A DNA stretch of 64,000 nt, from positions 31,661,134 to 31,725,133 of the forward strand of contig CM057154.1 in assembly GCA_029962745.1 (NCBI GenBank), in the 5' to 3' direction. The position numbers and the translations under genes are program-made. Below the pieces are notes generated by a model. It was not told the origin of the DNA. It did not search any database and saw nothing but the letters and a program-made list of their open reading frames with translations. Below, piece by piece: positions 1-9,429 of this stretch (its first letter is position 1; each line of letters opens with the position of its first letter). The stretch is from Echinometra lucunter. Its lineage: Eukaryota; Echinodermata; Echinoidea; Camarodonta; Echinometridae.

Positions 1-1231
1 TTTGTGCTTTAAAATTGTTACAATGAAATTTTGAATACCGGTACATATAATACTTGTGTTTCATTATTTCTTGATTTTTTTTATCTCTTTAAAGGAACAT
101 GGTGAGTGTAAAAAAAGAGAGTTACGGGGAGGGGTAAGAGCAAGCATATTTCAAAAGCATTTAAAATCTTTTTAAGAGAAAAGAAAGAGGAAAAAGATGA
201 ATTCATTTTTTATGTTGTAATCTCGCAATGGAGAGTGCAAATGAAATCACTAGAAACCGTTTTGCATCGATTTAGTCTGGAATCAAGAGAACAAAAATAT
301 TAATTAACTCGTGGGAATACTGGCAGCAGCGTATATACAGGAAGCTACGTCACAATACTACCATGACTACATGTATTTCCATTCACAAAGTTGGTTCTGA
401 AAAAAATAACAGGTGCTTCGATATGAAATACAGAATGTTCAACAGACATGCATTCTCCCTCCCCCCTCTATTTCTCCTTTTTAACAAAGAAAAAAAAATC
501 TTCATTACGCTCTCTCTCTCTCTCTCTCTCTCGCAAATTTCCATTTCCTTCGTCCCTTCTCTTGTTGTTATTTTTTTGTTCTTTTTGTATTCTTTTGGAT
601 TTTTGAAAACACCATTGATTTTAATTTAATATTTTGATCTTTCAAATATGATTCACCTTATTTTGCTACTTTCGTGACTTGCTGAATACAAGATGATGAC
701 CATGATGATTACAATTTTTTTTTGCCTCAGTAACAAATTTCTGACAAGCGTTTTCCAGCTTTTCTATATTTCTAAGAAATGATCCCAAAATGATACACTA
801 ATCTGAATGAATTATACATGGGTCCATAGTAGGGGTCATTACCTAACCTGCAGGATAAACAGCTATAAAACTTCGAGTAAGGAATCCTATCATCATATAC
901 CCATATGATAACAGATCCTATAAACATGAACGACTTTGCCCTAACAGCGCCATCTATGACGTATCCAAGTTGCCTGACGCCAAACCCCATTATATGAGTT
1001 CGATGAATTTTTTCAACAGAACAACAGCAACAACAACAGCAACAAGTTCAACAACAAACAAAAACCAAAAACAAAGCGAATGGCGACCACACCACCACCA
1101 ACAACAAAGGCAGCTAGAAGAGTTTAAATAAAATCAATTCCTGCTGGAAAATATGGCTACAGGGATGTCTTTTATCAATGTAGAATTGGATATAATATAT
1201 CTAAATAAATAGTCATAGATCTATTCTGGAA
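1..1231. other. Intergenic stretch without a recognisable gene
   Basis: I see no exon or element here. It holds a pure CT dinucleotide run at about 510-532 and a CAA/ACA-rich tract at about 1023-1110. The short open frames have no splice sites or protein-like composition. Confidence 0.5.
510..532. repeat. (CT)n microsatellite
   Basis: An uninterrupted CT dinucleotide run sits inside a pyrimidine-rich stretch. It is the reason the 88-residue frame at 363-629 contains a Leu-Ser repeat. Confidence 0.95.
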
Positions 1232-1239
1232 GGTGTGAT

Positions 1240-1481
1240 CAGGGGTGGCGCCAGGGTATTTTGATAGGGTAGGGGGGCAAGATGACCCCTAGGTGAATTC
1301 ATTGATGATTTAAATGAACAAATAGGGGTATAATATGGGTTCAAGCCCCTGGCCTCTCTTTTCCCACCCTCTTCTTTCTTTTTCCTCCTCCTTTTCTTCT
1401 TTTTCTCCTCTTTTTTTATCACTTGAAAAATCATGGGGGGGGGGGCATTCGCTCCCCTGCCCCCCTGTAGCGCCGCCCCTG
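1240..1481. mobile_element. hAT-type MITE, 242 bp
   Basis: The ends are imperfect inverted repeats: the left begins CAGGGGTGGCGCCAGG and the right, read inward, begins CAGGGGCGGCGCTACAG. The element is flanked by a perfect 8-bp direct duplication, GGTGTGAT, at 1232-1239 and 1482-1489. An 8-bp duplication with CAGGG-starting termini is the signature of the hAT superfamily. The interior has no transposase; it is a TC-rich tract followed by a run of about ten G, so the element is non-autonomous. The open frames at 1213-1572 and 1335-1568 are low-complexity readings of this interior. Confidence 0.88.
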
Positions 1482-1489
1482 GGTGTGAT

Positions 1490-2344
1490 GTCGTCACCTG
1501 CGGATTTGCTTCAAAAGAAAGGACGTTCTGAAACGGCGTTAATGAAGGACATGAAGAACGGCTGCTGACCATTTTATGTTGTTTCTCTGTGTTTTCGGCA
1601 AAGTTAAATGGAGCTTAACTTTTATAAAATGTAAACAGATAAAGATAAATAAAACTAAAAGTAGGCAGTCTGCAAAATCTGTGAAAAAGTGCAAAAAGAA
1701 AAAGAAAACAAACAGTGAAATAACAATCGCAATGCTGCAAAATAGGCCTTTGCAACATTGCTTCTGCTTTTGATAATATTTGGGATGCGTTCGAGGCGAG
1801 GAGGTCCCATCAGTCATCTCAAGAAGTGAGCCCTGGACACATTCCAGCGGGTGGTAGGACAGATTTCAAGACGACTGGTCCAGCTGTCCTCGCTCCGTCA
1901 AGCTTTCACACTTACGAAGCAGCGTGCCCGGAGAGAGCTGACAGCCTGCACGAACGTAGAAGACGACTGCAAATTACCTCTCATCATACTCTACTCTTAT
2001 TGGCGCAGCGGCAGAAGTCCAATCAAAAGGTACTTGAGTCTTTTACACCATCACCGTGATCTTAGGTAGATATTTACCTATTTTGTGACGGTGATTCGTA
2101 CATCATAAACCCATTCTTCACAGGCCTCTCCCTGATATTCTTTTGTAAGTGTGAAATACTTCCTATACAGGTATTGTTTGTATATTCCATTTTAGTAAAA
2201 GAAATACAAAAGTACAAAATAGTAATACAATGACATTGGACTACATACAGTACATAGGGTAAAGAAACAACGGAATGGCTGGATTTCCCACTCAGTGAGA
2301 TAATTATTCTTCCTTGGGGTCCAGTACATAAATGTGAAACATAC
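1490..2344. other. Unassigned stretch, GC-richer block at 1790-2060
   Basis: No gene is recognisable. The block at about 1790-2060 is more GC-rich than its surroundings and is open in two overlapping + frames (1826-2059 and 1851-2069). A possible splice donor, AAAAG|GTACTTG, lies near 2029. It could be an untranslated or first exon of another gene, but nothing identifies it. Confidence 0.3.
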
Positions 2345-2352
2345 ACAGACAT

Positions 2353-2367
2353 CATGGCCGTACGCAG

Positions 2368-2401
<34 letters not shown>

Positions 2402-2598
2402 GGGGGGAGGGGTTTGCCCTCCCCCCCCCCTTCCCCGAAATTTTGAAAACTTACATTTTTTAGCTGAAAATTTTTACAAAATCTACGAAAAGTGTGCACC
2501 CAATACTTCAATTTCATATTTTAAAAAAAAAATAATGCAAAAGCGCCCTCGTGACCAGCTCGGTCGCTTCGCTCCTTCAATTTCTGCGTACGTCCCTG
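2353..2598. mobile_element. hAT-type MITE, 246 bp
   Basis: The inverted termini are CATGGCCGTACGCAG on the left and, read inward, CAGGGACGTACGCAG on the right. The flanks are ACAGACAT (2345-2352) and ATAGACAT (2599-2606), an 8-bp target duplication with 7 of 8 matches. The interior starts with a G run of about 30 bases and then a C run, and codes for nothing. Size and architecture match the element at 1240-1481, but the termini differ, so it is a sister family. The polyglycine/polyproline frames around 2334-2517 come from the homopolymers. Confidence 0.82.
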
Positions 2599-2606
2599 AT
2601 AGACAT

Positions 2607-3702
2607 AAGCATAAAATAGCAAATATTGTTTTAATGCTTTACATGAATTCTGTAATGCTGTTTGCTACGATGTGACATTTGTAGACGCAAGACTGCGTCT
2701 GCGATTGTGGCGATTTATAACTATGCGCCAAGGGGATGGTCGTATTGTACAAAAAGCGTATTCAAAGTGAAAAGTGTAAACATTGCTTTAAATTATTGAC
2801 AATTATGGTAGGTCGCTTCATAGCCTTCATAATTATTATGTGCCATGCAATAAATCACTGTAATTTTTAAACGGACACTGCTTTAATTATCGTATTATCT
2901 AAAACAACCTTGCATGGCAAAAAGAATGTCCTTCAATTTAAACATCTTTAATCGCTCTAAGACAAAATGGGGACAGGGTCATCGTCTTCTATTCGGGCCA
3001 TTTGTTTCATTATTGCTTGATAAAAATGAATTAAATCGTTGAATGAAATTGAAAGAAAAAACAATAAAAGACTGATGATTATATAGGGGCTCTGCTAGAG
3101 TGGGACTCCCTCCATTCAAAATACCTGAGCAACTCCCATGAATGCGTCATGGACAACCCTCTTACAGGTCCAATCATTTTGGTCCCGTATTCTTGCGCAG
3201 TGACGGAGGGAATAGTTGAGCAGTTTTCTTTGTAACTAATTTGCATAGCCTATACCTTAAATACACACACAAAATGTGCCCTTTGATTTAATTTCCAGTC
3301 CCTAATTTCAACCAAAATGCCACTTAAAAATTCGTATAATTTCAATTTTTAAAAAAATCGTTGGATTTCTTTTCTTCAAATCTGCCCCCCTCATTTAAGA
3401 AATACCTGAAATGACCCCTGATCCTGCCTCTCTGAGTTCAATCATCTACCATCAGAGTGCCTCGAGAAACCTGAGCTCATTCTGGCTGAGGACATCCTCA
3501 TATGACATTAAAAACCGACCAGCCTTCGCGTTGACAGTGTATATAGCAGCATCCAGTCTAGTCTATAGTCTAGTCAAGAATGAGAACTTTCTTGTTTTAA
3601 TTTCTTCACTGTCCTACCTCTCAGCAATCAGAACAAAATTTGCTAGTGTATTAGTGAAGGTTTTGTCTGAACTTTTACTAGCTGAATAAAGAATGAATTA
3701 AC
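2607..3702. other. No recognisable feature
   Basis: AT-rich sequence with short chance open frames only. The frame at 3411-3689 has no splice sites and no family resemblance that I can see. Confidence 0.5.
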
Positions 3703-3866
3703 CCGGGGAGCGTTTCATGAAAAGACTTGTCGGATGTTTTATCCGACAAAGTCTGTTTTATCTGACAGTTGCCATAGTAACCATGCTTCTCAGCCAAACA
3801 AAATCAAGGAAAGATGTCAGATCTGACAGCTTGTCAGACGACAATGTTGATGAAACGCTCCCCAGG
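3703..3866. mobile_element. Foldback MITE with GTTTCAT-type termini, 164 bp
   Basis: The two ends are inverted copies: CCGGGGAGCGTTTCATGAA on the left and, read inward, CCTGGGGAGCGTTTCATCAA on the right. Inside are further palindromes built on TTGTCGGA/TCCGACAA and TTGTCAGA/TCTGACA, so most of the element can fold on itself. No clear target duplication is visible. The core GTTTCAT-N-AA is shared with the elements at 56182-56977 and 63836-64000, which suggests one broad superfamily. Confidence 0.75.
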
Positions 3867-4042
3867 TCACTGATGGGGGGATGGAAGGGTCAAATAATCT
3901 TCTTTTCAGATTCATTTTCCTTCTCCCTTCTTTTTCCTTCTGTTACTCCCATTAAAATAAATTTTGCTGTTTTTTTTTTTTTTTGGGGGGGGGGGGGGCG
4001 GTGCACCGAATAGCAAAGGCAACTGTAAAAGATTTCACAATA

Positions 4043-4290
4043 ATTGTTATTGTTATTATTTCTCGTCCGTTCTATAACTTCATGAGAAAATCAATTAATT
4101 GCTCAGTACAATAATAATGAAATAATTCAAATTACCTAAGTAAATGGCAGACTCCAAACCTTTTCTTGTTTAGAGTCTGCCATTTACTTAGGTAATTTGA
4201 ATTATTTCATTATTATTGTAATGAGCAATCAATTGATTTTTTCATGTTATAGAACGACGAGAAATAATGGTAATGATAATGATAACAATA
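4043..4290. repeat. Long inverted repeat, ~110-bp arms, 18-bp loop
   Basis: The left arm (about 4043-4154) and the right arm (4173 to about 4290) are reverse complements with only a few mismatches. The loop is 18 nt (4155-4172). The arms are AT-rich, and the outer end of the right arm runs into an AAT/GAT microsatellite (about 4290-4370). A transcript of this region would form a long double-stranded hairpin. It is either a foldback transposon or an inverted duplication of one element; there is no coding capacity. Confidence 0.92.
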
Positions 4291-4599
4291 AAAACAACAA
4301 CGATGATAATAACAATAATAATGATAATGATGATGATAATAATAATAATAATAATAATTATAAGAGTTTGGGGGTTTTTTTCTGCCCAGGTTGCCTCCTC
4401 AGTATAGGTATTGTCTTTCCATTTTTTTTGTCAAGAGTATTTTTACCCTTAACCAAACATGTCAAAGGCCATTTTAACAAAGCCTCAATCAAACTCTCCC
4501 AGCTTGATCATATGCATTTATGCATTTTGTACTTCAACCGCGATTTGTTTAGAAATAACTGTGATGCAAAACTATATTTTGAAATCTCAGTAAAGTAAT

Positions 4600-5123
4600 T
4601 AAGTCGTTAAGCTTTCGCTGCGGTTGTGGTTTTATATTTGCTTGGTAAACCAGATGTAGCCTTACACCACCACATCATCCTCCTTCGCTTCGGTAATTCG
4701 ACTATAGCATGTCTTGCGTAAATAGTACACTCTCAACCAGTATAGGTCGCCACAGTCTAAAGTCTCAAGAGACTCGGTTAACTTCGGCTTCTCTCGGAGT
4801 GGCATGCTACATCCAGAGCAAGAGAGAGACGCATTTTCTTATGTATTTCTATGCTTGCACTTGACAACAACACCATCGCGCGTTTTTCCCACCGTTCCGA
4901 ACTTTGCTTGCTCAATCACTTGTTCGCACTCCCAACGATGTAAGGGAAGCGCGAGGGAATGAAGTTTCGTCCACCAATGGTTGGTGTTTGTGATAGGGTG
5001 TCTGGAAGCAGTGAGATATGAAATGATATTTGTCATGGTGTGATGAGTAGCTTTGAATCGAATGGGATTTATCTGGATGCCTTCATACCTTGAAGAGGAT
5101 TCTGAGTTCATCATTCAGTAACA
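4600..5123 (+). promoter_or_regulatory. Presumed promoter / 5' UTR of the receptor gene
   Basis: This stretch directly precedes the presumed start codon at 5124. It is less AT-rich and less repetitive than most of the window, as expected of a 5' untranslated region. No TATA box or other motif can be named with confidence. The antisense frame at 4839-5114 is open but resembles nothing I know. The call depends entirely on exon 1 being correct. Confidence 0.3.
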
Positions 5124-5184
5124 ATGGATTGGAAAAATATTTGTACCTTCTTTATTATTTTGGACATTACCATCCAAATACGAG
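5124..5184 (+). CDS. nAChR subunit, exon 1 (signal peptide), putative
   Basis: The ATG at 5124 lies in a good translation context (ACAATGG). It opens 20 codons reading MDWKNICTFFIILDITIQIR: a short polar start, then a mostly hydrophobic stretch, as in a signal peptide. The exon ends with one extra G (5184) before a perfect donor, GTAAGT. This leaves a phase-1 junction that fits the two leading bases of the exon at 55156, together making an Asp codon. In nAChR genes the first exon usually encodes the signal peptide and is followed by a phase-1 intron, so position, phase and content all fit. The weak points are the very long intron (49,971 nt as assembled) and an Asp inside the hydrophobic stretch. 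A different first exon elsewhere cannot be excluded. Confidence 0.55.
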
Positions 5185-5899
5185 GTAAGTCTGTTAGACC
5201 AGTATGTTCTGAAACATATTCACCTCTTCGTTTTATGATAAATTAATATCATTTAGAATTCTATCATTTATCTGCAAAATTATCTTGCTTCATTTTATGT
5301 GTACAGTACACTCATGATTAATATTTCTGTTTTCACAATCATTGTTCATTGTCTGTGTTTTTTGTTTTGTTTTCTTCACCTCTCTTGTGTTATGCCTCTA
5401 CCCAAATACATCGCGCCACTTCCATTATTTTATTCTTATCTAAACATTGGACGGACTTGACTTAATTTCATCTTCAATTACTCTTCCTTGTAATTTAGAA
5501 GAAACTCGCATATCTATATCCTAAAGCAATGGTAGATCGTATTTCGTAAACATGTATATTATGATGGTACTTGAGATATTCTCGACAAGACATTAAGCCC
5601 TAAGGTAAAGAAAGGGGAAGCCCCTAAGAGATGCATGGTTTGTTGAAGGTCGACGGATACTCAGGAGGTGGAAAAAGCTTGAATAAACAAGAATACGTTG
5701 ATCAAGGAAAGTATGTAGTGTAATATTGGGAGATTATCATATATTAGGCTCCTCGAGCTTTCGGACGGAGTTATGATTATTTCTAGAGTTTCATTTCCAT
5801 TCTGCACTTAAGGAAGATAAAAACCTATCCATCTCAATCAGCAACACAAAGTAAACTTAACTTCTATGAGATCTTCTCTTGTCATCGTAAAGAAAGCAG

Positions 5900-6281
5900 G
5901 GCCCAAATTATTGAAACCTTCATACACTATGAACATGACGGACAAAGAAAGCGGACAAAATAAACAACCCCTCATTCTACCCTTCACAATGGTTCTGGTA
6001 ATCAAAAGAACATCCCTTCACTACTATTGTCTAAAATATGTGGAACAGGTGTCCATGCATATTCACCTGGAACTACATGATTAAACATAATGGCTGTGAA
6101 GGGAAGTTCTTTTGACTACCAGAACCATTGTGAAGGGTAGAATGAGAGGTTGTTTACTTTGTCCGCTTTCTTTGTTCGCTATGTTCATAGTGATAGGCCT
6201 GGTTGTCATCTAACTGTGTACTGTGACCTATGATGTAATTTAGTTGACAACTAGCTTAGTAAGGTTTCATAAATATGGGCC
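5900..6281. mobile_element. MITE with long inverted arms, ~382 bp
   Basis: The outer ends are inverted repeats: GGCCCAAATTATTGAAACC on the left and, read inward, GGCCCATATTTATGAAACC on the right. Inside them a second, nearly perfect inverted pair of about 95 bp (5926-6021 against 6096-6191) surrounds a 75-bp spacer. The arm includes motifs such as GTGAAGGGTAGAATGAGAGG. About 70 bp of non-palindromic sequence lies between the inner right arm and the right terminus, so the element is asymmetric. The frame at 5866-6084 is a reading of the left arm, not a gene. Confidence 0.88.
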
Positions 6282-7383
6282 TAGGCCAGTAGATCTGAAA
6301 TGATGTTAAACACTCTTTTTAAGGAATAGGGACGCACCTGTATTGCTTCTTGTATCATTCGGTCGCCATGACCACTGAAAAAGTGGTATTCTTTTGATAG
6401 GTTCGTTAAAAAGTAGGAGAGAAGCCTATATTTTAGCAAAAGTACAAAATCAATACACTGTGGCGAGATTTTATTTTCGATTTAGACTCAAGGTCTGATC
6501 CAAATGCACCATACTTTTTCACGGTGCAGACCTTCCCAGACCTGCTGCACCGGGAGACAGATGGTAAGCTTGATAAAAACCTCAAAACAACACCAGCAAT
6601 CTTTCCTGTTGTAAATGCTATGATATTTTCCCGCATGACTGAAATAAACGTGACCTTAAAAGCGGTTTTTATGATGAATTCCAAAGTTGATGAGTAACGC
6701 ACTCGGTATCGATCAGAAATCACACAATTTTTTTAGAATTTTCATTTTCATGAGTGGAGAATGGATTTCTTTATGCATACAGTAACTTAAAAAAATAAGC
6801 CTTTTGCATACATTTCGTTCAGGAGTGTCTCTTTCAAGCTCCGTATGATTAAAGTACTCATTTTCAAATATTGTATGCATATGTGTGGTACAGGTTTATT
6901 CGTGAATGGAGATACTGAAATCGCACTTAAGTTGATTATTTTCGCAAGTATAGTTGCGATCGTTTTTGAAATGGAACTGCAAATCTTCATCATGCGTAAT
7001 TGTTCTTTATCTATCAGACAGCCTCCACAAAATCAAAATCAAAATTAAAATGAAGAATGAAACGTTTTTATAAGGTCTAGTCTGCAAAAGAGTTGAAAAG
7101 TTTATTTATCAATGGCACAAATTCCTATAGCCTTTTTTGTGCTTATGTACTGTTCCACTTGACAAACATTTTGGTATAAGAATACTTCTCATAATTTGAG
7201 CGCATAAATGCCATTATTAGAATTACTTACTGCGTCGAACCAATCCTTTATATTAATTTACTTTGAAATATTACTTTCTCATTGTGAATTCAATCAGATT
7301 AGTGTTTTGATGCTCTATCATGTTCAAGATATAGTACGAGGTGCAACACTTTGATACATACTACATGTCGATGTGTTATAGCG
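6282..7383. other. No recognisable feature
   Basis: AT-rich intronic sequence. Open frames at 6433-6723, 6787-6993 and 6845-7048 overlap on opposite strands and show no family resemblance. Confidence 0.5.
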
Positions 7384-7562
7384 TTTAGAGTGTAGTTAGT
7401 TGTGTATACGGATTGGTCAAAATGACCAATACTTTGGTTCAAATGTGTCCGACCGAAAAATTGGTAAAGATTGACCAATATGATGGTCATTGTTACCAAA
7501 TTATTGGTTAAAATGTACCAAAATTTTGGTTGATTTTGACCAATCCTTTTTTAGAGTGTAGT
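7384..7562. mobile_element. Small MITE made of ATTGGTCA palindromes
   Basis: The interior repeats short palindromic units such as ATTGGTCAAAATGACCAAT and ACCAAAATTTTGGT. Subterminal inverted copies of GGATTGGTCAAAAT lie at about 7410 and 7543. The outermost 13 bases, TTTAGAGTGTAGT, occur in direct rather than inverted orientation at about 7384 and 7551. The outer AGAGTGTA with an adjacent T-run is typical of animal MITEs beginning ACACTCTAAAAAA. There is no coding capacity. Confidence 0.72.
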
Positions 7563-9050
7563 AATTGATTTACTAATCATTCACTGGAATGTGAGATTCA
7601 TATGCATCTGGTAAATGATGTGCATTATTGTAGTTCTGTAAATCGAATAAAATCAAAATCATCATTTTCATAGCTTTAGGAAAATCATTTACAAGTCAGT
7701 TGACCAAATCATAGTGGCGGGATCGTAAAAGCAGCCTTTCGATTCTCGCTTTCTTATTTATTTATCTATTTATTTATTTTGTCTTCTTTATTTCATACTG
7801 CAGGGTTGGCCTGTTCAGTTAAATGCAAAACTGCTTTCCAAAGGCACCCTGCAGTTTGACAAATCATTCTACATGAAAATACAAAATACATAACAGTTGA
7901 GTAACATGGCAAAATACAAAAATGGAGAGTGAATTAATGGTACTGTAAAATGTACATATTAATTCCATCGAATCAAGATTTAAAGGTTTGCATAGTTTTT
8001 TTTTTCTAAAACTATACGGGTTTGCCTACACTAGTGGGGTAGAAGAGGGACACCATCAATAATATACTGATATTTTAAAATTAGATGGCATATGCTGAAT
8101 TCTGTCGGCGATTGTGAAGTTTGCAATTTCTGTTCTCTTTGTGGGCTTATGCGTGTGGGCTGCTCTCACAAATACAACAAGACATGAAAAGCCTATAAAG
8201 ATACGTTAATGCATCTCTTGTAAAACGCCGGCACCCGTATAATATCAGAGATGGAAATGAAAATTATGCAAATTTATGTTAACGGGACAGACCCATTTCA
8301 TAGCTCACTTCCCAACGTTGGAAGCAATGTCACTTTCATGTACGACACCCTCTTCTCAAAGATCGGTAAATGGAGATTAGAACTCTCGTCTATAGCCATC
8401 AAGGGGTGAAATAAAAGCAAGAAGCTGAAAGCAACCAGTAAACATGTCCAAGATTGCGACCCACTTAACTAGTACAAAAAGGCATGCAAACCCACATTGC
8501 TTCTGCGAAAATCTTCTGTACACAGATCTAAAGCTCTTTTAATGCAAAGGAAATGATATGATGAATTAGAAGAATTCCTCTATTTGGGGGAATGTTAACT
8601 CTTAATGGGTGGATATCGTTGAAGTGACACTGGATTCAAACACATTTTTGCAAATCTATGTCTGTAAACTGTGTGCTTCTTGCGCCATGTTATATTCATT
8701 GCTAAATCACGTAGAATGACGGCTCTGCCCACGTCCAACTCCACAACACTACTAACACTGGTTGATGAAATCTCTCACCTCTGACATCTTGGTTTTATAT
8801 CATCGTAAATCAAATTTATATCATGGTCATTCAAATTTAACACTTCAGGCCTCACATTAATGTGTTACTCGCTGTTCATGAAATAAATACCCAGTCGATC
8901 TTTGAGATGTGTGTAGCTTCAGCAGCATCGTCAGCCCCTTCAATTACATAGAATATAAGGCAGACAAAAAGAAGAAAAAGAAGAAGAAAGAAAGGAAAGA
9001 AGATTTCGCTTTCATTTATCATGCTTTTTTATTAACAACGCAGTAGTTGC
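7563..9050. other. No gene; short TTTA and GAA tracts
   Basis: It holds a TTTA/TCTA run at about 7755-7782 and an AAG/GAA-rich run at about 8968-9002. The remainder shows no element, splice-bounded frame or RNA gene that I can recognise. Confidence 0.5.
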
Positions 9051-9052
9051 CA

Positions 9053-9426
9053 CACACTAAGAAAAAAAAGGTGCAAGTTTGCACCCTAAATGCAACACTG
9101 GCATCACCTTTGTGGATGCAATCTTGCACCCTATGAAAAAGGTGCAAAAATGCACCTTTTTGTTCTTGTTTGCACCTGAAATGCCCGTTTGCATCCTAAA
9201 AGGTGCAACTTTGCATCTTTTAGGGTGCAGAGATTTTTGCGTACTAAAAGGTGCAAATTTGCACCTTTCCTAAAAAGGTACAACTCTGCACCTATAAGGG
9301 TGCAAAATGTAGCTAACTGCACCCTTAAAGGTGCAAAAAGCTTGTTAAGGTGCAAAGTTGCACCCAAAAAGGAGCTCCCAGTGTTGCATTTGAAGGGTGC
9401 AAAATTGCACCTTTTTTCTTAGTGTG
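9053..9426. mobile_element. Foldback MITE built from GGTGCA palindromes, ~374 bp
   Basis: Inverted termini of about 50 bp begin CACACTAAGAAAAAA and continue through GGTGCAA..TTGCACCC to ATGCAACACTGG on both sides. Between them GGTGCA or its complement TGCACC occurs about 18 times in 360 bp, mostly paired as short palindromes such as AAAGGTGCAAATTTGCACC. The three open frames across 9079-9422 read this repeat and are not genes. The element is non-autonomous, and its target duplication is not evident. Confidence 0.88.
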
Positions 9427-9429
9427 CAT

